The notes: a model not told the origin generated them from the letters alone. A stretch of 64,000 nucleotides of DNA from Marthasterias glacialis (GCA_911728455.2 OU452238.1:12038065-12102064), one strand, 5' to 3'; shown: positions 1 through 12,947, counted from the stretch's first letter. Made by a program: numbers and translations.

Positions 1-653
1 AAAACATGAAAACTCGTCGAACACTCTCTATCTGTAAATTATTTAAAAATTTATAAATAACAAGGACGACTCCACGTAGACGTCAACCTTGTACGCCGTG
101 ACATAACCTTGCCAATTAAGCGTCGCAAATCAATGTACACCGTCCAAAAGTTAATGATGTAGGACGCGCAAACGTCGCGGTAGTAAATCATGTAAATACA
201 ATATAAATGCAAAATAAAGTATGACACATGACGCGTGTTACACCAATCAAATGGTCAGGATCTGTGTGTGATTGCAGTACAGCAATACACATATACAATA
301 ACCCAATACTTATGAAAATATGCTTATGTTTGCATTAATATTAAAGATCGGCATGTATGAAAAAAGTGAAGCAAAAAGCTTTTGTACTTTTTAATATTGT
401 ACAGACAAAACAAGATGGTAGACTTGGCTCAGGTTCACAGCTCAGAACCACTTCATCTATTAATATAATTATAATAGTTTTTTACAAACAAGTTGCTAAA
501 AGAACATATTTAAGTTATTATTATTGTTATGTAATAGCAGTATTATTGTTATGTGTTGTGTGTGTGTGGTTCATTGTATTTTTGTGTTTTTATGAGTCAA
601 CCATCTTGCATAATTACGTAACGTTATTCTAAAACATACGGCTGTGTAACAAA
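1..653. other. Non-coding, AT-rich
   Basis: No gene is supported here. A 91-codon frame is rich in I/Y/V from AT-rich sequence and shows no domain. I see no splice-bounded exon. Confidence 0.5.
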
Positions 654-770
654 CCGACGTTTCGATCAGTATGCTCTGGTCGTCTTCAGAAGACAAGCCG
701 GTGTGTAGTGCTGCATGTTTCAATCCCTTGCTACAGCGCCAAAATAAACCACATTTTATAAGCATAATGA
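654..770 (-). mobile_element. 3'-end remnant of a Penelope-like element
   Basis: On the minus strand this contains CTGAAGA, then an imperfect stem (GACCAG pairing with CTGATC, one mismatch), then GAAACGTC. This is the same arrangement as the sequence just after the Penelope ORF at 36514 and at 49922. Penelope-like retroelements are known to carry hammerhead-type motifs near their ends. No coding part remains, so this would be a severely 5'-truncated copy. The boundaries are approximate. Confidence 0.45.
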
Positions 771-1840
771 GGTTTTAGGTGGCACATGCTAGCGTTAAAG
801 CTGTTTTGTGTGTGGTTGTCACTTCTCATTTGGTCACAAAACCACGCCAGGTACGATAGCAAGCATCTTGCCGTGTTCTTATCAATAAAGCACCGGGTTG
901 TGGAATTGATAATCTAAGTATCTGCTGAAAGGTACTATCTGCTGAGAGGCTTATGAAATTTTACCGGGTACACTCTGCCAAGAAAGCATTTTCATGCTGA
1001 GTGTTTCTTCTTCTTTTTCTTGTTTCGCCTTTTTTCCTTTTCTTTTTTAAGAAATACAACTAAATAAGAAATACAACCTAACCTCAGTATAAAATTAAGA
1101 AGGAGAAATACAAATTAGATGTGAAATGTCCCTCATACCGCATCAACAAATCGATAACAAATAATAATGAAGGCTGCAGTTTTATCTAGCTTTTCTTCTT
1201 CAGTGTTATAACTGCTCAGCTTTAATACCCACATGCTATAACACCGGGATTTTGCGTTTTCAAATGAAAACAAATCAAATAAATATGTAGTGTTATTTAG
1301 CTATTAACAATAACGTACAATGAGTAAACGTCGCAGTGCGTGAGTGCGTAATGAATTAAGAATCAACCATCTTTAATATCAAATTGGACAACGTTTTTAT
1401 CGGTGGCGTAACTTCTGTTTGCAGTATTGTAGTCGGCGTCGCTTGTTAGACAAAAACTACTAGCGTTTCACGTTAATGAAGGTACTGTCATATCAATTAT
1501 TTAACTGATTTCATTATTGTTCCCGAAAAAAATGAACTTGAAAACCAATGATGAGTAAAGGCCCGTATGTATGTTTCATAGATGCCAGTAGCAATGACAC
1601 TCATCGTAGTTTTCACAAAACTCAAATCAAAGATGGTCGCGGTTTGGGGAATTAAAAACAGTCTCTTTAACTTGTCTGGCCTTTAATTATGTGTCCAAAT
1701 TGGATTTTCGATCCAGAGTATCAATTCTAATTGAAATATATCTACATAACACGACCTTCATATAGATATGTGGCTTTTTACATAGCTAATAAATTCGATA
1801 AATATAATATTACATTGAGGAATGATGATATTTGAACCAT
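771..1840. other. No gene seen
   Basis: Ordinary AT-rich non-coding sequence with several short T-rich runs. I see no convincing repeat or exon. Confidence 0.4.
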
Positions 1841-1932
1841 ACGGAAGCCTATCGGTGTCGATATAATATATATATATTTGACTTAAGGGGGTTAAGGAAA
1901 TAACCTATCCCACGGCACCGATGAGCTTCCGT
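1841..1932. repeat. Short foldback (inverted repeat)
   Basis: ACGGAAGC..ATCGGTG at the left pairs with CACCGAT..GCTTCCGT at the right. The arms are about 18 bp with a few mismatches, around a 55-bp AT-rich loop containing TATATATATAT. This is consistent with a tiny foldback or MITE-like insertion. Confidence 0.5.
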
Positions 1933-4778
1933 AGCACAGCCTTACCAAGAAGCAATATTACATCACCCTGTTTTACTTCAAAAGGGGGGAAATATTGATG
2001 AAATATGATATGAATCTGATAAGACGCGGCCCGTGCTTGATAATCATTCCTTTACTGAGAGCTCCCTGCTAGCATACCGCCAAGGTATTTAGATCGTCGG
2101 AACCAGGTTATTATCTCAGTACATACATCACGGGGCAGTGTGTTATAACTTCGGGGATGGTGTACCGAGGGGGTATGAATTGGGTATGTGTCTTTCTATC
2201 CCGAGGGACTCTGTTCTGATTAGGTTTCAACAAACGCTTGCAAGCAAGTTTATGAATTCGTCATAAACCTGACTGTCAAAAGAATAATCAGCCAGGAAGG
2301 GGCCACCGAATATGGCTACGAGGTGAGCAGCTTGACCCGCATTGACATTTAAAAACAAAATACATGTTTACTATCAGTGGTTTTCAGAGCATGTTTGTTC
2401 CAGTCATCCAATGTTTAGAAAGGTATGAAATTGACATCTCACAGTAGGTTTGTGAACACTTTCAGTCCAATTTTTGTTCAGTAACATGTGTAGACGTCCC
2501 TTCGAAGGCATCTTGTGTTGTAAATAAAAAAAAAACTATAATATGGCACTCTTCGCTTTGTTGAATGTCTTTACTTGGAATGACATTCATAACTGGTAAA
2601 TTGAGAAAAATGAAATGTGTTTACCTTGGGTTTGTATAGTTTGTTTTCATGGAAAGATTAAGGCTTTAAAAACTTGGAAGGTTTAAACAATCTCACGAAA
2701 AGTTTGTCATTTTCCAATTGTTGCCAATAGTTTTCTTGCTTGTGCATGTTATCGTCTTTTCTACGCAGTTCTTTTCACCAACCCTTTTTCATTTTCTCCA
2801 GACATTGATCGTTTGTTCGACAAGACCTTAGCCTACCCTTTACTTTTCGCTAGTATCGCATCTGTCCTATCAGCAGATTCCGCGTTTGTATCTTATGCTC
2901 AGTTTAATTCAAAGGCAAGCTGGTGCGAGTCTTGGATTATCCTGAACCCTGCCTCCATGTGAATCTTCAAATCTGTCTTGATGCTCATGCCTGTTCTTTG
3001 TTACTGTTTTTTTTTTTTATACTTCGTAAGTGCGCGTGGACATAAAATTATCAGTTGACTTAAATTGAACGGCCAGTCTTTTAGTCGTGTCAGTTATGTG
3101 TAGTTGGATGATGCTTTTCTTGGGATTACATAACTATCGGTATTTCATGCAGCCGAAAGTAAAAAACGGAACGATACATAATAATATTGGTAAGAGATAA
3201 GCTGTAGGTGTTTACTTAATGTTGTCATCGCTGTTCAGTGAAGTGCCCACTTCCCTCCAGGTGACATGAAGTGTATTACGTTTGCAATTAAGTGATCAAC
3301 AACATTTTTTTGCAATCCAAATGCCATGTTGCAGTAACCGGAGGTCTGATAGGGGTTATGAAGGTTTATTCTGGTAGCTTATGACGACTTTCCAACGATT
3401 GAAATCACTCATTAGGCACAGGCTCGTTGAGTGTTGCTCTTATCAAATAGTCAAATCTAGACAAAAACACGCAATCTAGCGGTGGGACACCTGCTGAATT
3501 AGTGAAAACTCAGTGACTTTTCTTGGCCACCATTACGAATGCTGTTCAATATCAAGTACGGGATCCATTCACTGCGAGTAGGCAATTTAATTTGGGTACA
3601 CAGGGGGACTTGGTGTTAGTATTAGAGAAGGCATCGTTTGGAAATCATCGCTACTTTGATTAGTAACATGTATAAACCAAATACAGATTGGAATGGCCAA
3701 CAATCTGGTGTCCATCTTTGTAATTGATTGTCGTTGTACTGTGCAAAGGGAACTTGGAAGAAATAATGTGATGAAGGTAGGCTATGAAATATTCGCTTCT
3801 GAAGACAAACAGGAAACACTGATCGAACCGTCGGGAACTCACCCACCAACGGTTCGTATAAAAACGACACATGGTGTGTTTTCTCGTTTGTTTAACAAGT
3901 TATCGCTGATGAACTTCCGTTTACACAGTTCTTCATTTACTACAAGAACGGACTTTTCAATGTTTTTCCCGTCATCAATTCTGTGTTTGTAGTTTTTACC
4001 TTTCACCTAATTGCACTTACTTATTTCACCAAACATAGCGTTGGCCCTGAGTATAGGCGATTGCTTTATCCTCCAAATTTCCACAAGAGATACTTGTAAT
4101 CAATTCCCGTGGTGACAACTTGAGGGAAATGCGAAAAGAGTTCTAATTAAATTATACGACTTCTTGTCATTCGTCCCTTACCTCTAAACCTGATGGTGTG
4201 GTAATGATATCTTGCGTAAATTCAAAGGTGCTCATGCGCATATCATTAGCTCTGGCTTCAACTTTAGAAACCGCGCGGGTGGCAAGGGTGAGATTTTGAC
4301 TTGCAAACCAGTTTAAGTCAAAGTGTGACGGGTAAAACCTTTAGATAGTTTGAGGAATAATGTTTTAGCCAAAATATCAAATTCCTGTGTGCTTATATTC
4401 ATTCTGAACCGCTCGATTCTGTATGGACTTGGTAAATTGATTATGTGTGTTCATTACACAGATGCTTGGAACAAACATTGAGATTTTTCATTAAACCCTA
4501 AGAATGTCAAGGTGATAAATAATCACCATGAGAAAACGAAAAGGATATTTGGCTTTTGTCGAATCGTTTAATTAAGGAGGAAATCGAGCTGTGCTCTAGT
4601 CATTCCAAAGAGTCTTAAATCGTCTGCATACAGATGTAAGGCCAATTACTGCAGGAAAACATGGGCGAAATACGGGGTTAATAAATGGCAAATGGCTTGG
4701 AGACGCTGCCAATATTTATCGCTTCCTGTAATTTACATTTCCCTGGATCTGATAAAGCTGTAAATCATACAGTTCTCG
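1933..4778. other. No gene seen
   Basis: About 2.8 kb without a supportable gene. A 99-codon frame at 3693-3992 and its antisense frames show no recognisable domain. Short homopolymers occur at 2527-2536 (A) and 3009-3018 (T). Confidence 0.4.
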
Positions 4779-4792
4779 CCCCCCCCCCCCCC
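4779..4792. repeat. Poly-C tract
   Basis: An uninterrupted run of 14 C residues, directly visible. It is a likely site of length polymorphism or sequencing error. Confidence 0.9.
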
Positions 4793-5023
4793 AAACAGCT
4801 ACATGTAGTCCTAAATTCCAATCGTACTAAAAGCAATTTTCTTTCCTAAGATTTACAACAGTGGCGCTCAAACACACATCCTGAAATAAGTTGTTTTTTG
4901 TTGTTATGACTTCACTTCAAAAAAAATGAAGGAAAAACATTTAACTTGATTAAAATTGTGTCTGAGAAATTTGCAGTTTTTCTAAATTTTTATATTTTAT
5001 TTAACTTGTGTTTTTGTTTCTTG

Positions 5024-5145
5024 TTTTTTTTTTTTTTTTTTGTTTGTTTGTTTGTTTGTTTGTTTGTTTGTTTGTTTGTTTGTTTGTTTGTTTGTTTGTT
5101 TGCTTGTTTGTTGGGTTGTTGGGTTGTTTGTTTGTTTGTTTGTTT
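5024..5145. repeat. (T)18 then (TTTG)n with GTTGGG interruptions
   Basis: Eighteen T residues run into about 15 TTTG units. Then follow TTGCTTG, two GTTGGG blocks and more TTTG. The overlapping 75-codon frame, a string of VCLF, is only the translation of this microsatellite. Confidence 0.95.
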
Positions 5146-5699
5146 TTATGTCGGTTGTGACGATAGGAAGTGAAATTTTAAATCGAAGCGATGTTCTTGT
5201 AAGTTAATTCAGCGTACACCTAAACAGCAGTCTTGAGTGTCGTAACAAGTGTACAGTGAAGACACATTAGTCTTCCTGAACCCCAAAGCTCATGTGAATG
5301 ATTTAAGTACGTCGGCGAAGCTGTTGTTATAAATATACCCTCAAGGTCGAAACACACGCAGGACTTTTTTCTTCCTTGTTTAGCTCTCAGGTTAGGACAG
5401 GTTTTTCTTTAAACTTGACGCTCAAGATTTATTAGATTTTCAGTTGATTAAGATAGTCATCGAAGGGACGGGGTTAGGCGCAGCGGTCTATTTCATCACT
5501 TTGCGAAGATTCACATAATGTGTTTGCTCATAATGTGTTTTTTTGTTGGCTTGCGCGGCGGCTGCGATTCCTGGAGGGTGTTTATTGCTCATTCGAATAG
5601 AACACCAGTCCAGATTACTAGTACTTTAATTTATACACATTTTGGTGTAATGACAGAAACTTTCAAAAGTGACTAGCAAAGAAACCCAGGATATCTGTT
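5146..5699. other. No gene seen
   Basis: Non-coding sequence between a microsatellite and a SINE-like fragment. I recognise nothing in it. Confidence 0.4.
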
Positions 5700-5853
5700 C
5701 AGAAACAATGTTGGGTGGGTTGAAAACCCCAAATATGGAAAATCCACAGTTCGGGACTAAATAGCCCAATGCACATGCAAGGCTCCAATCCGAACCTCAA
5801 GCCGGGTTCCACAGACTTAAACGGCAGGAAAGAGACCACTAAGCCTACCTGAA
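5700..5853 (-). mobile_element. Diverged tRNA-derived SINE fragment
   Basis: Read on the minus strand, this follows the same order as the better preserved SINE at 41396-41731: a pseudo-tRNA part ending in a decayed B-box region, then GGGTTTTC-like and AACCC-like blocks. It is strongly diverged, with no microsatellite tail visible. The assignment rests on pattern similarity within the window. Confidence 0.4.
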
Positions 5854-6098
5854 TCCACAATTCATATGACAAGAAATACCGGTTTGTAATGGTCTTTCAA
5901 GGCTAGTTTCTCGATCTTGACAATATTTTGGACGGGAATGTTTCTTAGGGAGGTTGATCCCGATACTGATTAATCAAAAAATTTGGGATTGAAGATATTG
6001 TTATAATTTGTTTAATATATATAACCAACCATGTTCTTGGTCTTTACTTCATGAGCTATGTTTCGATATAAAGTTTGGTTTTAAAAGAAATGACGGTA

Positions 6099-6167
6099 GT
6101 TTGCTTGCTTGCTTGCTTGTTTGTTTGTTTGTATATAAATATTATAAATATATATATATATATATAC
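6099..6167. repeat. Composite microsatellite (TTGC)n(TTTG)n then (TA)n
   Basis: Four TTGC units and then TTTG units are followed, after AAATATTATAAA, by about nine TA units ending next to the repeat unit at 6168. TA tracts also border the related units near 35 and 37 kb. Confidence 0.85.
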
Positions 6168-6358
6168 TTCCAAACTGTCTTTGCTCACCCCAATTAAAAT
6201 AATATTTCCCACTCAGTTTCCTATATCTGTTCTGTGTAAAACTACGTAAAAAACCTGTATCCATTTCGCTGTGTATCCCCGCTACTGCCGGTATTCGAGA
6301 TGTCGCGGGTTCGAGTCCGGCATCAGCCAAATTTTCTTTGTTCACCCCAATTAATATA
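6168..6358 (+). repeat. Deleted copy of the 324-bp tRNA-containing unit
   Basis: The order CTTTGCTCACCCC, AATATTTCCCACTCAG, GTATCCCCGCTACTGCCG, GTATTCGAGATGTCGCGG, GGTTCGAGTCCGGCATCAGC and CTTTGTTCACCCC matches the unit at 34735-35058. The stretch from the CTACTGCCG block to the anticodon-arm region, about 170 bp including the 5' half of the tRNA-like sequence, is missing. The flanking TTTGCTCACC at the left suggests it was once part of a head-to-tail array. Confidence 0.7.
6290..6329 (+). pseudogene. 3' half of the tRNA-like sequence
   Basis: The T arm with loop TTCGAGT and the acceptor 3' strand ending in CAGCCA are intact. The 5' acceptor strand and D arm are deleted, so this cannot be a functional tRNA. 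Confidence 0.7.
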
Positions 6359-9300
6359 TATAGCATATGAGTCATCATTTGAATGACGTCACATTTTGTA
6401 TTTATATCAACGTATTTTTGTTCATCACAAAAATAAGCAAAACATTCCAAAATCGTTCCAAACGGGTAGAAGAATTCCACAGAGATGCTTTTTAAACAGT
6501 TTCATATTCCAATTGTTTAATTATTAAAGTTGAATATAAATTATGCGCATACCATCTTAAGGCTAGATATTATTAACGGGAATGTTTTTTTAATCGCCAA
6601 ACTTTCCAAGGTATAACATTATTCTTTAATATGACTTTCGGGCATAAGTCATTATAAAGTGTTCGCTAGTTTAAAGCAAAAGACTCTTGTTTGTGAAGCT
6701 GTGAATAGAATAAGCAGAGGTGGGATTACAACAGACTGCATCAAAAAGCATTTTTAATCTGACACTCTCTCCAACATCACTCCCATGCTAATCTCAACCT
6801 ACGCTGTACTCATCGCATTCTGCAATTTACTACTTTATGCTTCTTACAGTTTCCCTTCTGACTTAAACACACCGACCGACGCCTAGAGTGGCACTCCGTT
6901 AATTCCGCTGGTTGTCCGGTTTCGCCTCACCGACGGATACGGAACCTAGCCAGCGATCGTCTCGCCGGGACAAACCTCTGGATCTCCGTGTATTGAATAA
7001 TAAAATTAATACACGTTAATACGGCCAACGGGCCAGGTGCCTGTCGGCACTCTGGTCGTGATGCATTTGTTGTTTGTACACTGCTTTAATCGAGGTTAGA
7101 AAAATAGTTGATATTTTGCCCAAACTGCAGATCCATTAAGTGTTATCAGCAGTATTTCCACCGAAATAGGGGCACTGTCGACTCCTATATAGCACTCCTT
7201 TGCAGATTGAAGTCTGAAAATTGTTATTGTTGTGATTGAACTCACCATCGGCTTTGGTCTAAGAACTTGGAGAGAACAACTGAAAATCAATGAATAAGCT
7301 TATAACAGTTTGTTATGATGATTATATTCATTTTATTGTTTACTCTATTGATTGCAATGCTCTCGTCATTATGTTGATAATTACCGAATTATGACTGCAA
7401 GGAAAAGCCATTTGTAAACACCAGCAGTTTATTTTTATAAGGGTATTTTGAAATGTTTCACAGACGGAACTACTCGGCAAAAATGTATTGGCGTTGACAG
7501 TCATGTACGGTATTAACAAATAAGATTGTTTACCCCCAGCCCTGTACCGTTGTGTTCAATACCCTTTTAATTGTCAGGTAAAAGAGGGCTAAACATAGAA
7601 TGAACATACATTGGTGATACACGTTGTCGACATTCAACCTTTAAACTCAACTTTGATCTAGCAATACTTAACCAACATAATAGGCTGGCAGCAGAAGAGA
7701 TGTTCTCGTTTGATTTCTACTGCTTCGAACATCGAAATGGCAATACCCTTGACATCTTTCAGAGGCAAGTCTTGCTGATGAACTACTTAACACGAGGTAC
7801 GCGTTGAAATCACCCTTTTTTCCTTCTAATGTACAGTCGTGGACTTGGGACACTATTTAGGCGAGCTGTGCGATATTACCCTTTTGTGACATTGCCAGTT
7901 TTATATCCTCGGTTTTGGGGTGCAATGGTCTCGTATTCAGTGCGCCATAGGCCCATATCTCTTTGCTAGGTGACGTGGATCGTGAGTTTCGGGAGACGTC
8001 GTCTTCTTGATATTCAGATTAGAGTGTGTGTACCAGACACGGCTCGGCCGTAAGGGAGTTAACGACACTGCATACAATTCCAATCTAATTCCCCGCTTCT
8101 CTGGCCATGTGTGTGGAATACAAAAGGAACTGCGTGACTGTAGAAAACGGTCTATTGGAAAATGGCGCCAAATTCATGCGGCGATGTTGAAACTAACGCG
8201 ATTGAATGTACACGCCGTTTTTTCGGATGAGAGTCGAGTAGCCCAGGTTGTTGGTAAGGAACTGTATCTGTTTTACCTTTCAAGATTGACAGTGTATAGC
8301 CACAATACTGGCCTCTTCTCATAGTATCCAGGCATGAGAAGTTCTGCGTGTAATAATGTGCCGATAATGTTTCGCTGTGAAGGTGTCGATGCGTGAATTA
8401 TAAATAAATCGGGATTTGAGCGCGCTTGGGTGATCCCTCTTCGCCGTCCTGCCTGCATATCAATCCGCCAGATTAATGGACTGAGCACGGTCACGCTGGT
8501 CGAAACAACACGCTACCATAGGCTGGAATTACCAAAATCAAGACGCGGCAGTGAGCTGATGTACGGGATAGCCGGAGACAATTTACGAGGTCTGGAAGAT
8601 GTACGGAGAAAACTGACTCGGAAGGTTCAAGTGCAAATCGAATTATTGTGTATCACTGCTAACCCACCCAGACAGAATTAAGACTAATTATTCAAGGGTA
8701 TAACTGTGGAAACCAGGTTAGAGAAAGGGGTAGTACATTTCGTTTATCGACAAGTTTTGAAAGCCTAAAAGGCTTTGCCACCATCATTGATTATTTCTAG
8801 GTCTATTTTAATTGTCTTCTAGTGGGAGCTTCGACACCTTGTATAATAATGTTTAATCGCTGTCAGACTTAAGATGGCTACTGCATCTATGCAGGTAGCA
8901 GCTAAGACTTAAGAATGTCAACGTCGAATGAAATACCATCCATTTGTTTGTATATGCCCGCTGCGTTTGTACGGAGCCCTTAAAGCGACATATACTTTTT
9001 GGTTCTTCTTTTATATATTTTGGTTGGGTCTTACACTGGATTTACTTCTGGAACATTTTGTATTAATAACGCGTTTCTTAGTTGTATTTTGAAGAGTAAA
9101 TACGCCAAATGCAATCGTTGCAAAACTGAAAAGGGGGAAATTGAAAAGGGGGAAACGAGGAGGGGGGGGGTGAGCGAATATTAGCTATCATCTGTGGTGG
9201 ATACCAGCGCTTCAAAAGTGTTTTGTTTTAGTTAAATAAGTTTTTTTTTATATTGTTATAAAAAATATGTGTACAAAAGGGAATAGTAAGAAGGACGTTT

Positions 9301-9557
9301 TTTTTTTAAACCCCGAAAGGTTAACTCTCGAAGATTAATAAATGGAAATCGTCATTTTCAGGAAGACTGTAATACTCTTGTTTTCAAAACACGTTCAGGA
9401 CAACCAATCTGAGAAAGTTTCGTCGAATTCGTTGAGGGTATCAGGGAGTTATCAGGGAATTGCGTAAACCATTATGAGCTAGATGTTGTCGGGTATCTGA
9501 AATACGAGTATCACCACTAACTAACTTGTTGTTTTATAATTTACACATAATGCTATG
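6359..9557. other. No gene seen
   Basis: About 3.2 kb with no supported exon. The 6870-7060 part is more GC- and CpG-rich than its surroundings, and GGCACTC-type words occur at both of its edges. Frames of 60-105 codons around 7.7-8.7 kb show no domain or consistent codon signal. A G-rich stretch with a run of eight G lies at 9163-9170. Confidence 0.4.
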
Positions 9558-9604
9558 TTCATAAATACCCCAGACAGTTTATCCATTCTGATTGGTCGAA
9601 AGCA
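9558..9604. repeat. Dispersed repeat fragment
   Basis: TTCATAAATACCCCAGACAG and the following block (TTTATCCATTCTGATTGG) resemble 47816-47862, where TTCATAAATGCCCAATACAG is followed by TTTGTGCATTCCTATCGG. This indicates a shared interspersed element of unknown class. The limits are unclear. Confidence 0.35.
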
Positions 9605-9848
9605 TGTCACATAGGGGTGTTTAAAAGGCTTATAAAGACAAATCCAAGAGTTGTTAAACGTCCGTTTAAAACCTTCGGCTCGGTCCTTTATCACACGGCT
9701 TGCCACAACCCAGCCGGCTTTAAACGACAGTGTAAGACCTTGGTCACCACTCTTGTTAAATCATAATTGAAACATTCGAACGACGACCTTTTTCTTTCAA
9801 CTTGCCAACGCGAGCGATTGCAGCTACCATGTAGAGTTCCATTTCGTC

Positions 9849-10268
9849 AATAGACCGATCCATTAAGCCCCACCCCCAAACGTACTGACCAATCACAGCA
9901 TTAACCACATCACACTGTACTGCACAATGTGCGTCTCTTCAATGCCATACTGCACGACATGAACGCACGCTATAAGTACGCACATACATGTTTACATTTT
10001 CTAATTGAAAGGTTGCTTGACCCCGGGAAAAGTTCATTTCGCAGCCATGTTGGGTCCAGCCATGTACAAACTCAATGGCTGGCACGTCGTCTGCTGAATG
10101 ATTTCCAACTGTTTGTCCACGCAGCATTAGAAAAAAGTATCATGTGACGTCACGTGAAACCTCTCTATAGGATTTTATCGTGTTGAACTTTTGTCGGACT
10201 TTTGGTTGGGTAGCCAAGGCTGTAATTGGCCAACACGTATGGTGTGGGGCTTAATGGATCGATCTATT
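9849..10268. mobile_element. TA-flanked MITE-like element
   Basis: Terminal inverted repeats of about 28 bp are visible. The left end begins AATAGACCGATCCATTAAGC followed by CCCAC. The right end is its near-perfect reverse complement, finishing TTAATGGATCGATCTATT. Both ends contain TA just outside GAYCGATCC, consistent with a TA target-site duplication as used by Tc1/mariner-type elements. The 420-bp interior encodes nothing convincing, so the element would be non-autonomous. Confidence 0.65.
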
Positions 10269-12812
10269 ATAATCGTTTAGGTTATATATTACATTTTAGT
10301 GGTTTTTCATCGGCCGGAAGAGCTAGGTCTAATCCAAGCACCCCTTGCATGACGTCACAACACTGCAAATTGTACGGTGCCGAGATAAGAATAAGTTCAC
10401 TATAAACGAGCATTTGCACAACAACATATGCATAATTAATATAACATGCGAGAACGTGCCCTTACACTCACCAACTTACAGGGTACTTTACACAATGGAA
10501 CAATGCTACCCCACAAGATTTTCTTTGTTAAAAAGAAGAGGGAATAATAGAACAACAATAGGAGGACCCCGTAACTGCCATATGTAAGGGTGGGTGTGCA
10601 CTTACAAGAGATACTCTGACGTGCTGCATGAATACCATGTCTGAACAGTTATCACAATGGTGAGTTTCCTTGAAGAATTGGGAAACCGTAAATGGGCGTC
10701 GTGAAAGAGTCTTATCGTCTTACCCGGAATGCTTGGCTTAGCCTCAGCCCCCGCAAAGTTTCAAAAGAAGGATTGTCTGAGTATAATTTAGCTACGTGTA
10801 GTACATGTTCGCAGCAATGCGTATCTTGCCGATTGACTTCAACTTGTGCTTAATATTGCTGTATAAATGATTTTATTGAAGGAATGTCTTGTTCAGATAA
10901 TTTGGAGTTATGGAATAGTAAGTGCGAAGCAGCCCACGATAGTACCAAGCTGCAATGGGAACAATTATCAAAACTGGAATTTGTCTGAACGGCCTTTCAG
11001 ATTTGTGCACTTGTTGCGGACACAATTAAAATGGATCTAGGCCTAGTGACAGTAGCAATCGAAAATCTGTATTGACAGTGAATTATTTGTGACAACATGA
11101 CAGTGTACCGACAACCGGGTAAGAAGGGTTTATACCAATGTGGGTCAACAGTTGCTCCTTCACAGTGTCATACTGTATGTACAAGCAGCTCAGTATAAAC
11201 AATGATCAGTAAGTGGGTACCAGACCAGTAATCTACGGGGTTTGTTTAAGGTTTTGGCAGGGATACCGCAGTCGTGCATGTATTGCCCATCGAGAAAGTA
11301 CAGTTCTCCATTGTGACGTCATCGAGGACTTTATTTTCTTGTTTTTTTTATATATATAATATGGTTTTAATATGGTATGGTGACAATATGTCAAAATCTA
11401 ACACCAACTTTTGTAATAGACGCTAGAAATGATTGCATGACGCACAAACTGTTGTTTGAATTACCCCTTTAAATTTAATAGAGTTCACATTTGAATACAT
11501 ATAAGAAATGTATGTACAACCTGAATACGGAATACCGCAGACTAATCAAGGAAAAGTAAACAAGTAGTTGGAGACTAGGAAAGGTAGTCCCTTGAATCTG
11601 GATATGACATGATTAGTTGGAATTGATGTGCCCCTACAACGATTGTCACAGGAACAAGCCCTGTTCTCATGAGCATTAACAATCTATTTATACCCCTCTA
11701 TGCAATTCGTATTCGGGCCCGCTGTGCCGCGATTTCGAGTTTCCAGCCAGGTTTTGTTTCCAATTCTCCCGCAGCAATAAAGCAATAAAGCGAAACATTG
11801 CATTGGAAGTTGTTAGCGGAAAGGCGAGAGCGGCGTGAAAATGCACTGTATCAATTATCACGGTGGACGAATCCGGCTGCAATATCCCCGAAGCGAAGGG
11901 AGCTGCAAAACCTAGTAAAGGTACGAGACATTTAGGCTTAGCTTAAAGGGAGATGCATTCATCCAAAAAGAAAACCTGTTACTCTGATTGACACCGTAGC
12001 ATTTACATGTTGTTTTGTTATCATCATTTTATCACACCAACTATTTCCATGGATTATCTTCAGTTTTGGTATTGTACGTACGTATTAGAATCTTCGCAAA
12101 AGCACCAAAAAAAAAACACTTTGGCGGAAGCTCTTTTTATTGTTGAAGTCAAGTGTCACCACATGTAACGACTGTTTCATGTTCAAATCTCACTTGTAAC
12201 GAGACCCCAGGGATATCTGTAATCGGAATCTAAATACCCTTGAATTGAGCCTCATTAAACTATTTCTAAAATATAATAATAAGAATAAAAATAATAAATG
12301 ATAATAATAAAAACACACAATTCATGCATTAGGTCGATATGCTCAAGGGGCCCCAATGTACATTTCCCCACTGTTATGTGTTTTTGAATTGCGGACTGGT
12401 ATCTCTTCAGTTGTTTATTATTCGTACAAACGAAGAGCAGCCCAACCCACACAAAACTGGAAAAAGGGAAAATACACAAATCACTTGTATTTACAAGGCG
12501 TAGGCTCTTCTAGAACAACATTGATCGTTACAAAAGAACAACTGCACCCAATAACGACTGAAAGTTGTTGATGTACATCTACGGGGGTACCAAGTGGCTT
12601 AGATCCACACTGGACTCTGCTGGGGGTGGGGGCGACATTATATCATTTACCAATAAAGGACAAATCGTATAGGCCTACGTAGTTAACTCTGCATTCTTAC
12701 AACACGGTATAGGTATGTCTCTTCAGTTACATAGGAATTGCACAATAATGAAGTGTATGCTCTCTTAAATAGTTAGATTGAAAATCACTCTAATTAGATT
12801 GAAAATCACTCT
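10269..12812. other. No gene seen
   Basis: Non-coding. There is a short (TA)n run near 11350 and an AATAATAA-rich stretch at 12268-12312. An ATG followed by GTGAGT at 10658-10666 has the form of a splice donor but stands alone. Confidence 0.4.
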
Positions 12813-12866
12813 TTCGATTGAGGCCAGGGACAAATCTTTTGCAGTTTGTCCCTAGTTTCAATCGAA
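12813..12866. repeat. 54-bp hairpin
   Basis: TTCGATTGA at the left pairs with TCAATCGAA at the right, and inside AGGGACAAA pairs with TTTGTCCCT. There is a small internal mismatch (GGCC/AGTT) and a 10-nt loop. It lies next to a direct duplication of TTAGATTGAAAATCACTCT. It could be a foldback element end or a structured RNA; the sequence does not say which. Confidence 0.6.
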
Positions 12867-12947
12867 TGGAGTAAATTTCATTCGAATTTTTTTTTTAGAA
12901 AGTGCGTGTTACTTGATGAAAACTATTTTGCTGCTGAAACAATTCTT

